DNA of 64,000 bases, from NCBI GenBank assembly GCA_030710605.1, contig CP092863.1, positions 108,416,405 to 108,480,404 of the forward strand. The letters are read 5' to 3'. A program made the translations under genes and the position numbers. The stretch is from Cordylochernes scorpioides. Taxonomy: Eukaryota; Arthropoda; Arachnida; Pseudoscorpiones; Chernetidae. This document shows, piece by piece, positions 14,001-21,934 of the stretch (the first letter of the stretch is position 1; each line of letters opens with the position of its first letter). The notes below the pieces were generated by a model. That model worked only from the letters and a program-made list of their open reading frames with translations. It ran no database searches and was not told the origin of the DNA.

Positions 14001-17000
14001 CAAAAAATCAGCCAGAGCATTTTAAAAAATGTTAATTTATACACTTATAGAAAAGTTATTCACTAGCACTTTGAAGTGCTAAAGAGGTTAGACTGTACGA
14101 AGAAATATCTAAACTTGATTTTCTCTCAATATAATAAATTGAGGAAGTGGAAGATTTTAGGAAAATTAGGATTTAAAAAGTGGGGGGAAATGACAAAAAG
14201 GATGGTGGTCTAGGGGTAAAAAAAAAAAAAACTTTTTACTGCAACCAGTTGGCCTTAAAAATCTATAAAATATCTAAAATAATTCTACATTTATATATTT
14301 TTAAAAATAATTTTGCTTTAAGAACCCCTTTAGTGTTACAACAACCAAATAATGGAGGTAACAACTCTAAAAAAAAGAGTTGGTGGCCAGCGGTATAAAC
14401 CATTGGTTTCCAACAGCCATGAACAGGGATTGAATCTTGCATTGTACACTTTTTTCTGTTAGAGCCTGTTCACAATTTTCTTTTTTTGCTTATCCCTAGT
14501 ACACATGGTACAGGCCATGGTAATCATGGTGGGTAGAAGTAGGAGACTGCTTTTACTGTAAATGCACCACATGTCTACATATATGAAAATCAGTTTGACA
14601 TTACAGTTACAAGTGTTCCAGAGCCCTGTATTTTTCATTGTAAATATCATAAGCTAGGTTGCTCATTTTGAGTGGTATCTAATAAGTTATTTTGGGAACA
14701 GGAACCAATTCTGTAGGTGCAAAGACAGAGCTGCTTCTTACACCTGTAGTGTACGGTAGCCACAAACCCTTACTCCTCATGAATATCATGCCTTATATAG
14801 AGTAGAACCTACATAAGAGGATACTCTCACTAGAGGAGAACGCTCTACAAAAGACATCAATAAAAATTTCATTTTTACTAATTAACAACTGTGATAAAAG
14901 GACATCTCTCTCTAAAGGACACTTTGGCTTTGCAATTAGGTGTCCTTTTACAGGGAGGTTCTACTGTATCTTTTTTCATTAGCATTTTTCCATGAACCAA
15001 ATTGCTTCATCACTATATGGTTAACTAGAGTAAAAGGTTAAAAAAAAAACACTTACTTGTCATAGCAAGCCAGGGCGAGGTTGAAGTATTGCTTGGAGAA
15101 CCACATTCCAGCTCTGGTCTTCTTTTTCTCTCTGGAACAATCCCTTATGTGTGAAACATCCGTGCTTGTCAGAGAATTGACACAAAGAAATCCTTCACAT
15201 ATCTCTTTCTGTAAAAAGAAAAAAATAGAAAAAAGGTCAGATGTTGATATTAAAAATAACAAAAAACCATATCCTGACTGCTCACAAATGCATTTTAGCC
15301 CAAAACGTGTTCATGGTTGGCTTTTCTTGATTTATAAATAAAATGGGTTGGCCAAATATCAGGGAACAGGCTAAATCAATGTTTAGTTGATTTTTGTTCC
15401 ACTAGATGGTGCTCTGCCATCAAAATGCTCTTGTGAGTGATCAGGATTATAACTTTTTTTTTTTAATATATCTTTTTGTACCAAAAGGAGCATCTTTTTC
15501 TTTAAAAATGTGTTAAAACAATGTGCCACAACCTCAGTTTTGGTAAAATTCAGGTCAAAGTCAATGTACATGGCTATGTGATGGTCCTCATTAGTTTTAA
15601 TGTTATTTTTTAAAGGAAGAAGTTAAGTGGTATATTAATTCAACCTTCCTGCAATTTTACACATTATATTCTTTTATAAATAGGATGTGTATGTGAGTGG
15701 GACGTGGTTGCAGCTCACTTGAGAATTGTTCTTTAGTTCCATTGTATTATGATAATCATCATTTATGCCATTCTCAACTTACAACCCCAAACCACATCAT
15801 TGATTGTATTGCCTCATCTATTGATGAGCTATATTCATAATACTTAAGGAAGTTATACATTTTTACATATATATCGGAATTCAGACTATAACTCTGAAAG
15901 ATACACTCATGGATAAAACTTACGGAAGTTGTACCTTTTAGCATGTATATCGGAATTCTGACAATAACTCTGAAAGATATTTAATACACACACACAGTGA
16001 CCTTTAATAAAGTACAACAACCTAAAGTCAAGGTTTGGAGAATCCCTTATCCATAAGTACGGTGGAGTAACCAGAAAGTTGAAGCTGAACCTCTCGAAGA
16101 AAGCAAGAAAAATGTCAAAATCCTGAACCACTCCAAGCTATCCCAAAACATACCTCCTCTGCTACCCCAGAATAGATTGTAATGGATGTAGGAACATTGA
16201 ACCAGAGTTGATCTAAATGCTCAAAGAACATGATCTAGAGTTGATCAAAATGCTCAAAGAACATAATCTCATGTTTCCTGAGGTTGTGTGTGTATGGAAA
16301 CTTTAATAAAAAGGTTAAAAAATTAGAAAAACAAAAATAACTTACAGGAATTTCTTTCGCCTCTCCAGGGAAACAAAATTCTCTTCTGATTGCTTCTCAA
16401 TTGATTTGACCTCGAGGATCATTTTGAGGTGGGGTCCGTCGAGGGCAACAGAATCTGGGCTGAAACCAGGAGTGGGTTAAGTACATTCTTACACTAGTTA
16501 AGGTGTAAAATTTATGCAAATACAGTAGGACTTAGCTGCATATATGCTACAGATAAATGATACCTCATGGAATATGACTTTGATTGTACACAATGCCTTT
16601 ATATTTTAATAACAAGATTCCTAACAAAACAGCATTCTTCAAAGGCAGCAACAAAAAACTGCAAAACTGGATTTAAAACAGTTTTAAAGAAAATTATTTT
16701 AGTTTAAATACCATGGAGAACATTGTAAGAGAAGTAAAAATATCGACAAAATTATTAATTATTTGTTTGGGGGGGGTGTTCACTTTTTTTTTTCTAAACT
16801 AGCACTTTATAAAAAATTATAGTTTTAAAATAAACATAGAAGTTTTTAAAATAATTATATTTTAATTGTTGTTGTTAGTGTCCATCAAGTTGACTTTTGG
16901 TGACTATATGGACAAATATCCTCCAATTTGATCTGTTAGTGACCATCACTCACAGCTCATCTAGTGACCTTCTGGTAGCTTCCAGTCACCATCCTTTTGT

Positions 17001-20000
17001 TGTTGTTGTTGTTGTTAGTGTCCATCAAGTTGACTTTTGGTGACTATATGGACAAATATCCTCCAATTTGATCTGTTAGTGACCATCACTCACAGCTCAT
17101 CTAGTGACCTTCTGGTAGCTTCCAGTCACCATCCTTTTGTTGTTGTTGTTGTTGTTAGTGTCCATCAAGTTGACTTTTGGTGACTATATGGACAAATATC
17201 CTCCAATTTGATCTGTTAGTGACCATCACTCACAGCTCATCTAGTGACCTTCTGGTAGCTTCCAGTCACCATCCTTTTGTTGTTGTTGTTGTTGTTAGTG
17301 TTCATCAAGGTAACTTTTGGTGACTATATGGACAAATATTCTCCAATTTGATCTGTAAGTGACCATCACTCACAGCTCATCTAGTGTATATTTTAATACC
17401 AGACTCTCTTTTCTCTGTGGATTAATTTGAATCTGCAATTTTTTTTTCTCCAATGTGATTTTAAAGGACTTGTGATTTTGACAGTTCTATCATAATGCTG
17501 CTATACAATGAGAGCAGTTCATATCAAAAATGTATGTAGGTGTGTATAGTTTTTATTTAATTTGATAGTAGTATTATTTTTTCCAACACAACAGTTAAAA
17601 TTCAGTTGTCATTCTCCAATGTTTAAAATGCAAGTTTTGTGAGAGGAGGCAATTCCTTATTGAAGTCCTCGATGTAAAAGCCATAGAAAAAAAAAAGAGG
17701 AGAGAGAAAATGTCACTTACCCAGCACCGTCATCTTTCATGTAGGCAAACCTCTCCGGGATGATGAGTTCGGCTTTCTCCTTGTCTTCCATCAGTGCCAA
17801 TGCCATGTCCACACCTACAGAACACACAAGAGAGTTAACACATTGGCAGAGTTGAGCTTAATACCAACAACAAGCTATATAGATGGGGGTAGGTGGAAGG
17901 GTGGTCTAAACTTCTGGTTTTCAACTGCTACAACCCAGGATCGAATCCCGCATTGGGCACTTTTTTCCGATAAAAAAAAAAATTACTCAAATGATCCCCA
18001 ATTCTTGCAAAAGTCCAACTCCAACTAAAAATGCAAATGACTAAACAGAGCTCTGGCATACTTGTAAAGGTTAAAGTTGAACTGCTTTCTACACATGTGG
18101 TGTACTAACAGTAAAAGCAGTCTCCAACAACTACCCACCATAATAATCATGGTATACTTGATATAACTACCACTACCACAATATTTGTGCTAAATATTTT
18201 AATTTTAAATACACACACACACACACACACACACAAAAGCCTTTATTAAGACACACAGGTCTTACAGAGATTTCTCCTTGGGGTTACAAAACGGAGAAAC
18301 CTATGAAAGTGGGAAATAAAAAATGGGGAAAGATTATATACATTTGGTAAATATATACAGATTATAAGAAAGAATAAAAAATAAGAAGAATAAGAAAAAA
18401 TCAAAAAAAGAGAAAAAAAAAATAAAAAAATTTGGAAATATGGATGGGAGAAGTGGAGAGCGAAAAGAGGAAAGAAAACAGGTATTTACATATGAAACAA
18501 GACCATTTAAGCTCTCACACAGCACAGGTGGGCCATGTATTTTTTAAGAAATCTTTAAGAGATTTCCCAGGAAATCCTCGTGTTCAGGGTTGTAAGGTAA
18601 ACACCGTTTTATCATTGTTAACTTATCGTATCTGCCTAAACAAATAATTGGATGTTGGTTCTGTCTTTCTCATCAAACAGAAATTTTTGGTATGTTTGAA
18701 TGTTCGGTTAAGTCTTTCTTTTTTACAGCATTTTTATGGAAGTTATATAGATTTAGAGCTACTGAACTATTGTCTATAAAGTTGGATAATAAAGAATATA
18801 ATGGTGATATATATATTCTCTAGTTGGAGTTCGTTAGGAGGTAGATACGTGAAGGTTATACAAGTCAGCAATGAATCTATGCTTGGGTTCATTTTAAGTA
18901 ACCGAAATCCAATTAGTTTTCTCTTCAACATTGTCCAGTATGTGTTTATTTTTGATATAAATTCCCACAATGATGTCTTCAGAGCTTCTTCCCTGACCCG
19001 AGATTTTTCTGGCAAGTGATTGGTAAACCTGGAAATTCTCGATCTCGAGTTTTAGATAAAATTGGCACTAAGTTTCCGTTATAGCAAATATTTCAGATTG
19101 TTTTAAATAATTAATGAAAGGGAAAACGTATAAATTGGAAAAATTCCAATACATAATATTTACATAATTGTGACCAAGTTTTAATAGTTGTTAAATCGAG
19201 TAGTTTAGTTTTCCATTCCTATTAGCTATATGTGATTGATGGTGATATTTTCTTGCCTGTAAAAAGAGATATGATGTGATCCTTCCAGTTCCTTTCTGAG
19301 TGTTTGCTATATCTCAGTTCCTTCTGAACTCATGATCTTATCATTTATAACTTGGTAAACAGTACTTCCCACAATCAACTTGCTATCTCGAAGTCTAGAT
19401 GAGATTCCTTTAGCCAAAAGTTCTTTTCTCTTATTAATCAACAATCGACGCTGTTCTCTAACTTTTAAGGTGTAATCCTTATTTATGTAAATCCTTAATT
19501 GCTTAAGCTTGAATGCATTCCTAAATAGTTTTATTCTGTCTTCATATTTGGGTATTTCAACCAGTAGGGGTGCGCTCGGCCTTTTAGATAATCGATGACA
19601 TTTAAGGATGTTAATATTCTCGGAGATTTGCATATTGTCCGTAATTATCTGTTTTATTTTTGCGAGAGATTCATCGCTTGTTTCATTTTCTTTCTTTTCG
19701 ACTCCGTAAAAAATTAAATTACTTTCTCTCATTTTCATTTCCGTGAGATCTATTCTTTTCTCAATTTCTTGGATCCTTTCAGAATTCTTCGAGACAGATT
19801 TTACCGTGTTTTCCATAGTATTCTCCAGTTGTTGTATACGTCGATTTAATTTATCAACTCCTTGCTCTATAGAAAGTAATCTTGTCTCTAATTTATCCCC
19901 CCAGTTTTAATTTTAAATACAGTAAGTGCTGATAAAGCACAATTTGGATTATAGATACAAGAAAATAAGACCTAATCCAAATAATTTAATAGTGTGTGAC

Positions 20001-21880
20001 GTGTGATGATGGTAACAATGCTGTTACTGAAACATCACACCCTATTAATTTATTTGGATTAGGTCTTATTTTCTTGTACAGCAAGTGCTTTTTTTTTTTT
20101 TTGCTTATTCCTAGTAAACGTGGTACAGGCCATGATAATCATGGTGGGTAGTTAGCGACTGCTTTTACTGTAAGCGCACCACATGTCTACACATGTGAAA
20201 AGCAGTTAGACTTTGTACTTACAAATGTGCCAGAGCCCCGCTTGGTTACTTGCACTCGCTGGTGGGGTTGGACTTTTGCAAGAATCGGGGCCAATTGGAG
20301 AATTTTGTTTTTAACAGAAAAAAAGTGTCCAATGCGGGAACGAACCCGGGTCGTAGTGGTCGAAAACCAAACAGTTTAGACCAGCCTTCCACAGAACCCC
20401 CTTAATTTGTAATTCACTTAAGCTTCATTAAGCTATCATAATCATCCATTCTTAGTTTATTTAGGACTATTGGGAGCATCTTAAGTGGGATATTTCCTAC
20501 TAAATGTTCTCCTGGATTATCTTTAGTTTTCTTTGAGTTCTGAATCCAGTTTGTAGGTCCTGTGGTATCCATCCAACCACTGTTGTACCAACTCACCGGG
20601 CAGGATGTCCCAGTCTCCCAGGATAACTTCAATGTGTTCTTCCTCTTCCAGCAACTTTCCCTCCATATTGTAATACTGGTAAGTTAGGGCTACCAGGTCT
20701 CCATGGTGTGGCCTGGTCTCCTGCCCCAGTCCTGTCTGGATAACCTGCAAACCGAGAGTTACAGTACCTGGATGGCCATGTTTCTTGGACAATAACACTG
20801 TGAGGAGGCGAAACTACTCACTTTCTTTTTAAGGCCTCCATTACCGGTGAGGTCTATCCAACCATCTTCATCAGTCATCCTGGGGGTGTCCTCCATCTTG
20901 AAAGGCTTGGGAGATTCCTTAGAACTGGCTGTGGTGGACTTCACAATGTCCTCGAGAGGAGGCATTCCGGAATAATCTTCGTCATTCCCCTCAGTGGCTG
21001 TGGGCAGTGGAGAGGATTGTTCCCTTTTAGATTCTTCCTTGATTTCTGTGGGTTTTTGGATGGTTGGGGTAGCTTCCAGGGCAGATTCTGGCAATCCTTC
21101 CTTGACCTCCTTCTCTGGAGAGATGGCTTCCTCAGTGGCAGCTGTCATGGCAGTATCCCCCTCACCCTGCTGTGGTGGCTGTAGGACAGGAGAAGCCTCA
21201 TCTGGCAGAATGGCAGCTTGGTGCTCCAATTGAGGAGCTGGAGAGGACGGCTCAAGAGCTGGGGAAGGGGCAGAGGTTTCCTGTTCTGGTTTAAGAAGAA
21301 CAGGTTTTTGTTCTGAGAGCGGGAGAGTGGATGGTGTAGAATCTTGTTCCAACTGAGGCGAAGGAGAGGAAGCAGATTCCTGTTCCGGTTGGGGAACAGA
21401 AGGTAGGGATTCTTGTTCTGGTGCAGGAACCTGTTCAAGCTTGGGAGCAGGGGCAGCCAGCTCCTGTTCTGGAATGACAGCAGGAGCAGAGTCCTGTTCT
21501 GGAACAACAGACTGTTCCAAAGGAGAAGTCTCCTGTTCTGACTGAGAGGAAACAGCACCTGGAAGATTGACCTCTAGCTGGGAATCCTGCTCCGTTGGAG
21601 GATTAGAGGAAGGCAGTTTGACAAGATCTTCTAAAGTTGACGGAGGTAGGTTGGCTTCTTGAGAAGGCTCTGGTACCATCTCATCTTTCAGGAGACTTTT
21701 AACAGACTGGGCGGCTGGCAGGCTGGGATCTTCTGAGGGAATTTTGCTGGGGGCCACTGACTCCTCTTGTGTCGAGGAGGCATCATGCTCCTCCGAGTGG
21801 CCATTCACCAGACTGGTGGAGCCATTTTGCAATGGTACCTGTGGCTTTAGTTCTTCTTGCTGGACTTCTACTGTAGACAT
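1978..21880 (-). CDS. FKBP8: FKBP8-like peptidyl-prolyl isomerase, copy A (exons 1-9, 3' end outside window)
   Basis: FKBP8 family proteins are non-canonical FKBP immunophilins with a TPR domain, anchored by a C-terminal membrane segment in the outer mitochondrial or ER membrane, where they act as co-chaperones (Hsp90, Bcl-2). Nine coding exons can be chained with GT-AG boundaries and compatible phases: 20822-21880, 20597-20744, 17721-17814, 16346-16459, 15057-15131, 13871-13916, 11064-11153, 4350-4439, 1978-2046. Exon 1 gives a 353-residue Pro/Gln/Glu-rich N-terminus, much longer than the roughly 90 residues before the FKBP fold in vertebrates. Exons 2-4 make the FKBP fold (LGDWDILPG, then ERFAYMKDDGAG). 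Exons 5-9 make TPR helices (WFSKQYFNLALACYDK, ILNNKAACQLK, DPNNVKAIYRKAK). The start ATG at 21880 follows an acceptor-like TTCTCCAG, so a 5' UTR exon probably lies further right. The C-terminal exons are not in this copy within the window. Assignment rests on domain order and recognisable motifs. Confidence 0.85.
2396..2717 (-). mobile_element. tRNA-headed SINE (family S), nearly full length
   Basis: Reading the minus strand: GGGGGTCGGTGGAAGGGTGG head, box B-like GGGTTTGATTCCCGC, linker, body with AGTGCAAGTAACC, and end ACTAGGGATAAGCAAAAA. Copy in B: 50213-50530. Confidence 0.85.
2955..3222 (-). mobile_element. Family G retroposon (LINE 3' region)
   Basis: Minus strand reads GGAGATAAGAAAG-like ends with ATGGAGTACAAACGCTGCTC, CATCCCGTATCCCTGGATTA and GGGTACTATCAGCCGGGCCA. 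Translates MEYKRCSSRIPGLGALTGYY, a conserved but probably non-autonomous sequence. Copy in B: 50775-51032. Confidence 0.65.
3528..3718. repeat. Foldback repeat family P
   Basis: Both arms present, with CGCTGTTACCGAAACGTCAC in the right arm. Copy in B: 51345-51528. Confidence 0.75.
3971..4238 (+). mobile_element. tRNA-headed SINE (family S), 3' truncated
   Basis: Intact head with GGGTTCGATTCCCGCATTGG, body to the TTCTACCCCCAATG point, tail missing. Copy in B: 51783-52045. Confidence 0.85.
4350..4439 (-). CDS. FKBP8: FKBP8 copy A exon 8: TPR helix (DPNNVKAIYRKAK)
   Basis: 90 nt, phase 0 to 0. Acceptor GTGCCAG, donor GTACTA. It encodes LQMWNPCLQSLEEVLDKDPN and NVKAIYRKAK, the best conserved TPR segment of immunophilins (D..N.KA.YRKA). 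Confidence 0.85.
4589..4765. mobile_element. MITE, CAGTTAAACCT ends, TA target
   Basis: 177 bp, ends CAGTTAAACCTTACTATAGC and (inverted) CAGTTAAACCTGTCTATAGC. Copy in B: 52400-52577. Confidence 0.9.
4963..5900. repeat. Foldback repeat family C, palindrome of about 0.9 kb
   Basis: A plus arm of 370 bp (AAACAATTCCAGAGGCGTAA to CTAGCGCGCCATCTGTTATC), a partial second plus arm (5330-5440), then an inverted full arm (5450-5900). Each arm has GGCCTGGCTCATCAGTGGTG. Copy in B: 52772-53710. Confidence 0.9.
5940..6116. mobile_element. MITE of the CAGTAGAACCTC family
   Basis: Ends CAGGAGAACCTCCCT and (inverted) CACTAGAACCTCCCT, TA flanks, interior with AGGACACCTCTCCCTAAAGG. Copy in B: 53747-53923. Confidence 0.85.
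6117..6400 (-). other. Unidentified coding-like stretch in FKBP8 intron 7
   Basis: The minus strand reads without stop through YGSCLFKELFYQICLSYVLT and PYTFENYREIPKDVLRFKTA, then HLIGVHEK. The residue mix looks like real protein, but there is no clear splice context, and FKBP8 exons 7 and 8 already join in phase. It may be an old insertion. Copy in B: 53924-54205. Confidence 0.25.
6546..6846 (+). mobile_element. tRNA-headed SINE (family S), full length
   Basis: Head with GGTTCGATTCCCGCATTGGG, body and the ACTAGGGATAAGCAAAAA tail, which runs into an (AT)n tract. Copy in B: 54353-54655. Confidence 0.85.
7018..7325. repeat. Foldback repeat family Q
   Basis: AAAAGGCATCTCTTTATCGT at the left, AGATGGCGTAAGCCATCAGC and GATAAAGAGATGCC at the right, (AT)n on both flanks. 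Copy in B: 54832-55130. Confidence 0.75.
7340..8060 (+). mobile_element. CCCGGGCAACGCCCGGG-type dispersed repeat fragments
   Basis: Fragments begin after TATATACTAGA with (A/G)ACCCGGGCAACGCC, then TTTTACCCGA, TATTCGTTACAATTATAAAT, TGGCGCC(A/G)TGGATGTC and GTGAAACGTCCCG. I do not know the superfamily. Copy in B: 55145-55870. Confidence 0.6.
8432..8502 (-). tRNA. tRNA-Gly (GCC)-like, first base changed
   Basis: Only position 1 (C for G) departs from the intact copy. T run follows. Confidence 0.6.
8712..8782 (-). tRNA. tRNA-Gly (GCC)-like, first base changed
   Basis: Position 1 is C, and box B is GGTTCAATTCC. Otherwise intact, with a T run after it. Confidence 0.6.
8983..9053 (-). tRNA. tRNA-Gly (GCC)-like, first base changed
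   Basis: As the intact copy, but position 1 is C (opposite C72), and the anticodon arm has CCACGTGGG instead of CCACGCGGG. T run follows. It may be a pseudogene or SINE head. Confidence 0.6.
9174..9244 (-). tRNA. tRNA-Gly (GCC), intact
   Basis: 71 nt with acceptor stem GCATCGG/CCGATGC, D arm TGGTTCAGTGGTAGAATGC, anticodon loop CTGCCAC (anticodon GCC), and T arm GGTTCGATTCC. I recognise it as essentially the insect tRNA-Gly(GCC) sequence. On the minus strand it is followed by a run of T (pol III terminator). It is the right-hand member of a tandem set. Confidence 0.85.
9816..10188. repeat. Family Q arm split by a MITE
   Basis: GTACAAATGTGATATTGTAC to GAGAATAGTTGATA, then the MITE 9927-10099, then TTATTCCGGTATATGGCGCA. 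Copy in B: 57364-57725. Confidence 0.8.
9927..10099. mobile_element. MITE, CAGTCGAACTTGG ends, TA target
   Basis: 173 bp, with TIRs CAGTCGAACTTGGATAATTC and CAGTAGAACTTGGATAATTC. It splits a family Q repeat. Copy in B: 57468-57640. Confidence 0.9.
10525..11003 (-). mobile_element. Family G retroposon with LINE C-terminal coding
   Basis: CTTTGCCGGTCCCAAGCCCG and CTCCTAATCCAGGGATACAG are family G. The left part (10550-10640) has IDELYSS...INKLYKLDTL, the LINE ORF2 end. Copy in B: 58068-58545. Confidence 0.65.
11064..11153 (-). CDS. FKBP8: FKBP8 copy A exon 7: TPR helix (NNKAACQLK)
   Basis: 90 nt, phase 0 to 0. Acceptor GTTGCAG, donor GTGGGT. It encodes PREELEIQFTKDLETCHIII and LNNKAACQLK. The NN.AACQLK motif is the strongly conserved LNNLAASQLKL helix of the FKBP TPR domain. 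Confidence 0.85.
11362..11628. mobile_element. MITE of the CAGTAGAACCTC family plus a half copy
   Basis: A full element (11362-11537) is followed by a right half (11540-11628) ending GAGAGGTTCTACTG. In B: 58912-59169. Confidence 0.8.
12033..12191. mobile_element. MITE of the CAGTAGAACCTC family
   Basis: TIRs CAGTAGAACCTCCCTTTA and inverse, TA flanks. Copy in B, 59583-59724, lacks about 17 bp inside. Confidence 0.9.
12256..12672. repeat. Foldback repeat family P, arms about 190 bp
   Basis: A long palindrome: TAATACAAGAAAATAAGACC on the left is matched by TAGGTCTTAGTTTCTTGTAT on the right, and GATAACAGATAAGGAAA by TTTTCCTTATCTGTTATC at the centre. Each arm has a CTGATGATGGTGACAATG core. Copy in B: 59794-60210. 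Confidence 0.85.
12720..12906. mobile_element. MITE of the CAGTAGAACCTC family
   Basis: CAGTAGAACAACCTCCATGA to GCAGTTCTACTG, TA flanks. Copy in B: 60253-60439. Confidence 0.85.
13075..13242 (+). mobile_element. SINE family S, 5' truncated
   Basis: Only the body from CCAAAGTCCAACCACCAGCG to the AAGCAAAAAA tail. Copy in B: 60603-60773. Confidence 0.75.
13460..13783. mobile_element. MITE of the CAGTAGAACCTC family with inner insertion
   Basis: Ends CAATACAACCTCCCTGTAAA and GGAGGTTCTACTG. About 110 bp between 13500 and 13610 (AATGGCTGACCATATTGCC...) is foreign to the family, then a second left end begins. Copy in B: 60992-61314. Confidence 0.75.
13871..13916 (-). CDS. FKBP8: FKBP8 copy A exon 6: short TPR linker exon
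   Basis: 46 nt, phase 2 to phase 0. Polypyrimidine tract and CAG acceptor, GTAAGA donor. It encodes ILGYIEKISALSPKE, matching the segment between TPR helices in FKBP8. Confidence 0.8.
14380..14640. mobile_element. Two SINE family S halves in opposite orientation
   Basis: A plus-strand head (about 14380-14460, TGGTGGCCAGCGGTATAAAC to TTTTTTCTG) meets a minus-strand body and tail (14467-14640). Copy in B: 61905-62170. Confidence 0.65.
14800..14966. mobile_element. MITE of the CAGTAGAACCTC family
   Basis: GAGTAGAACCTACATAAGAG to GGAGGTTCTACTG, TA flanks. Copy in B: 62332-62498. Confidence 0.85.
15057..15131 (-). CDS. FKBP8: FKBP8 copy A exon 5: TPR helix (SKQYFNLALACYDK)
   Basis: 75 nt, phase 2 to phase 2. 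The acceptor is taken as TTCCAG before AGAGAAAAAG because it alone keeps the frame. The product has the TPR pattern of small and aromatic residues in WFSKQYFNLALACYDK. Confidence 0.8.
16346..16459 (-). CDS. FKBP8: FKBP8 copy A exon 4: end of FKBP fold and linker to TPR
   Basis: 114 nt, phase 2 to phase 2. Acceptor GTTTCAG, donor GTAAGT. It encodes LKMILEVKSIEKQSEENFVS and then LERRKKFL, equivalent to the last FKBP strand and the basic start of the TPR region. The codon for K in LEVKSIE is GAA (E) in copy B. Confidence 0.85.
16867..17386 (-). mobile_element. Tandem multimer retroposon: four 140-bp units with one 11-bp target duplication
   Basis: The units repeat at exactly 140 bp (TCCATCAAGTTGACTTTTGG at 16881, 17021, 17161 and a variant at 17301). 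TATATTTTAAT flanks the whole block once on each side (16856-16866 and 17387-17397). Each unit carries an internal (TTG)n tract, and on the minus strand the block ends in (AAC)n. A lone relative is at 40283-40335. Confidence 0.85.
17721..17814 (-). CDS. FKBP8: FKBP8 copy A exon 3: FKBP fold, central part
   Basis: 94 nt, phase 1 to phase 2, acceptor CTGTAG and donor GTAAGT. It encodes VDMALALMEDKEKAELIIPE and then RFAYMKDDGAG, the region where canonical FKBPs have the GEK..I.P..LAYG motif. The canonical tyrosine of LAYG is kept as AYM. Confidence 0.85.
17884..18155 (+). mobile_element. SINE family S, diverged
   Basis: Head GGGGGTAGGTGGAAGGGTGG, box B-like GGATCGAATCCCGC, body to CTACCCACCATAATAATCATGG. 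The tail is lost. Confidence 0.75.
18214..19904 (-). mobile_element. LINE derivative with 17-bp target duplication
   Basis: Flanked by TTTTAATTTTAAATACA at 18197-18213 and 19905-19921. On the minus strand it begins with the ORF1 region, then shows endonuclease-like remnants (IVGIYIKNKHIL, FTYLPPNELQ in another frame) and ends with AAGACCTGTGTGTCTTAATA, AAGGCTTTTG and (TG)n. At 1.69 kb it lacks the reverse transcriptase. Confidence 0.85.
19307..19903 (-). CDS. LINE ORF1-like protein (coiled coil, RNA binding)
   Basis: The frame is open from about 19903 (GDKLETRLLSIEQGVDKLNR) though the first ATG is at 19816, giving 169 codons. A coiled coil (about the first 50 residues: ENTVKSVSKNSERIQEIEKR) leads into an L1 ORF1-like RNA-recognition region with ESNLIFYGV, HRLSKRPSAPLLVEI and a C-terminal part with LRIYINKDYTLKVREQRR. 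This is the order seen in ORF1p of L1-like and some arthropod LINEs. It is not a host gene. The upstream part of ORF1 was probably lost by 5' truncation. Confidence 0.7.
   Translation of the reverse strand, partial: WGDKLETRLLSIEQGVDKLNRRIQQLENTMENTVKSVSKNSERIQEIEKRIDLTEMKMRESNLIFYGVEKKENETSDESLAKIKQIITDNMQISENINILKCHRLSKRPSAPLLVEIPKYEDRIKLFRNAFKLKQLRIYINKDYTLKVREQRRLLINKRKELLAKGISSRLRDSKLIVGSTVYQVINDKIMSSEGTEI
19925..20084. repeat. Foldback repeat family P, short loop
   Basis: GATAAAGCACAATTTGGATT, AAGAAAATAAGACCTAATCC, a single core GTGATGATGGTAACAATGCT, and the inverse arm. Confidence 0.75.
20085..20402 (-). mobile_element. SINE family S, full length
   Basis: Complete on the minus strand from GGGGGTTCTGTGGAAGGCTGG to the AAGCAAAAAAAA tail. 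It lies 0.1 kb downstream of FKBP8 exon 2 in the intron. Confidence 0.85.
20597..20744 (-). CDS. FKBP8: FKBP8 copy A exon 2: N-terminal half of FKBP fold
   Basis: 148 nt, phase 0 to phase 1. Acceptor TTTGCAG, donor GTGAGT. It encodes VIQTGLGQETRPHHGDLVAL and ends at LGDWDILPG, which corresponds to the beta strands of FKBP8 up to the LGD-D motif. Confidence 0.85.
20822..21880 (-). CDS. FKBP8: FKBP8 copy A exon 1: acidic Pro/Gln-rich N-terminus
   Basis: This exon is 1059 nt, 353 codons, starts with MSTVEVQ and ends in phase 0 at GGLKKK before a GTGAGT donor (plus-strand 20816-20821). The middle, roughly residues 110-230, is a degenerate repeat of P-x-x-EQ(E/D) units such as PEQDSAP, PEQESLP and PEQETSAP. 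It has no predicted globular fold. The last 60 residues contain the acidic stretch before the FKBP fold (EDYSGMPPLEDIVK, then DEDGWIDLTGNGGLKKK), which resembles the WLDILGNGLLRKK segment of vertebrate FKBP8. GC content is clearly above that of the surrounding intron sequence. Confidence 0.85.
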
Positions 21881-21934
21881 GCCCTGGAGAACACCACACT
21901 TCTTAGCAACCTTGGATAATTGTGGCTTGGATAA

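Larger units (their letters stand above)
1..16463. repeat. Large duplicated segment, copy A (matches 47920-64000)
   Basis: Position 1 matches 47920, and the match runs collinearly to the right edge of the window (64000 matches 16463). Exons, introns and every transposon insertion are shared. Differences are scattered SNPs, homopolymer length changes and a few indels, the largest being one extra 0.3-kb tRNA-Gly unit in copy A. The net offset changes from 47919 to 47537. Confidence 0.95.

Noticed and set aside
16867..17386. Hammerhead motif in the 140-bp multimer
   Set aside because: I looked for CTGANGA and GAAA on both strands; only CTAGATGAG is present and no GAAAC partner, so a ribozyme is not supported here.
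21145..21558. 137-codon frame on the same strand as FKBP8 exon 1
   Set aside because: It is a shifted frame of the FKBP8 PEQE repeat, leucine- and asparagine-rich, with no independent support.
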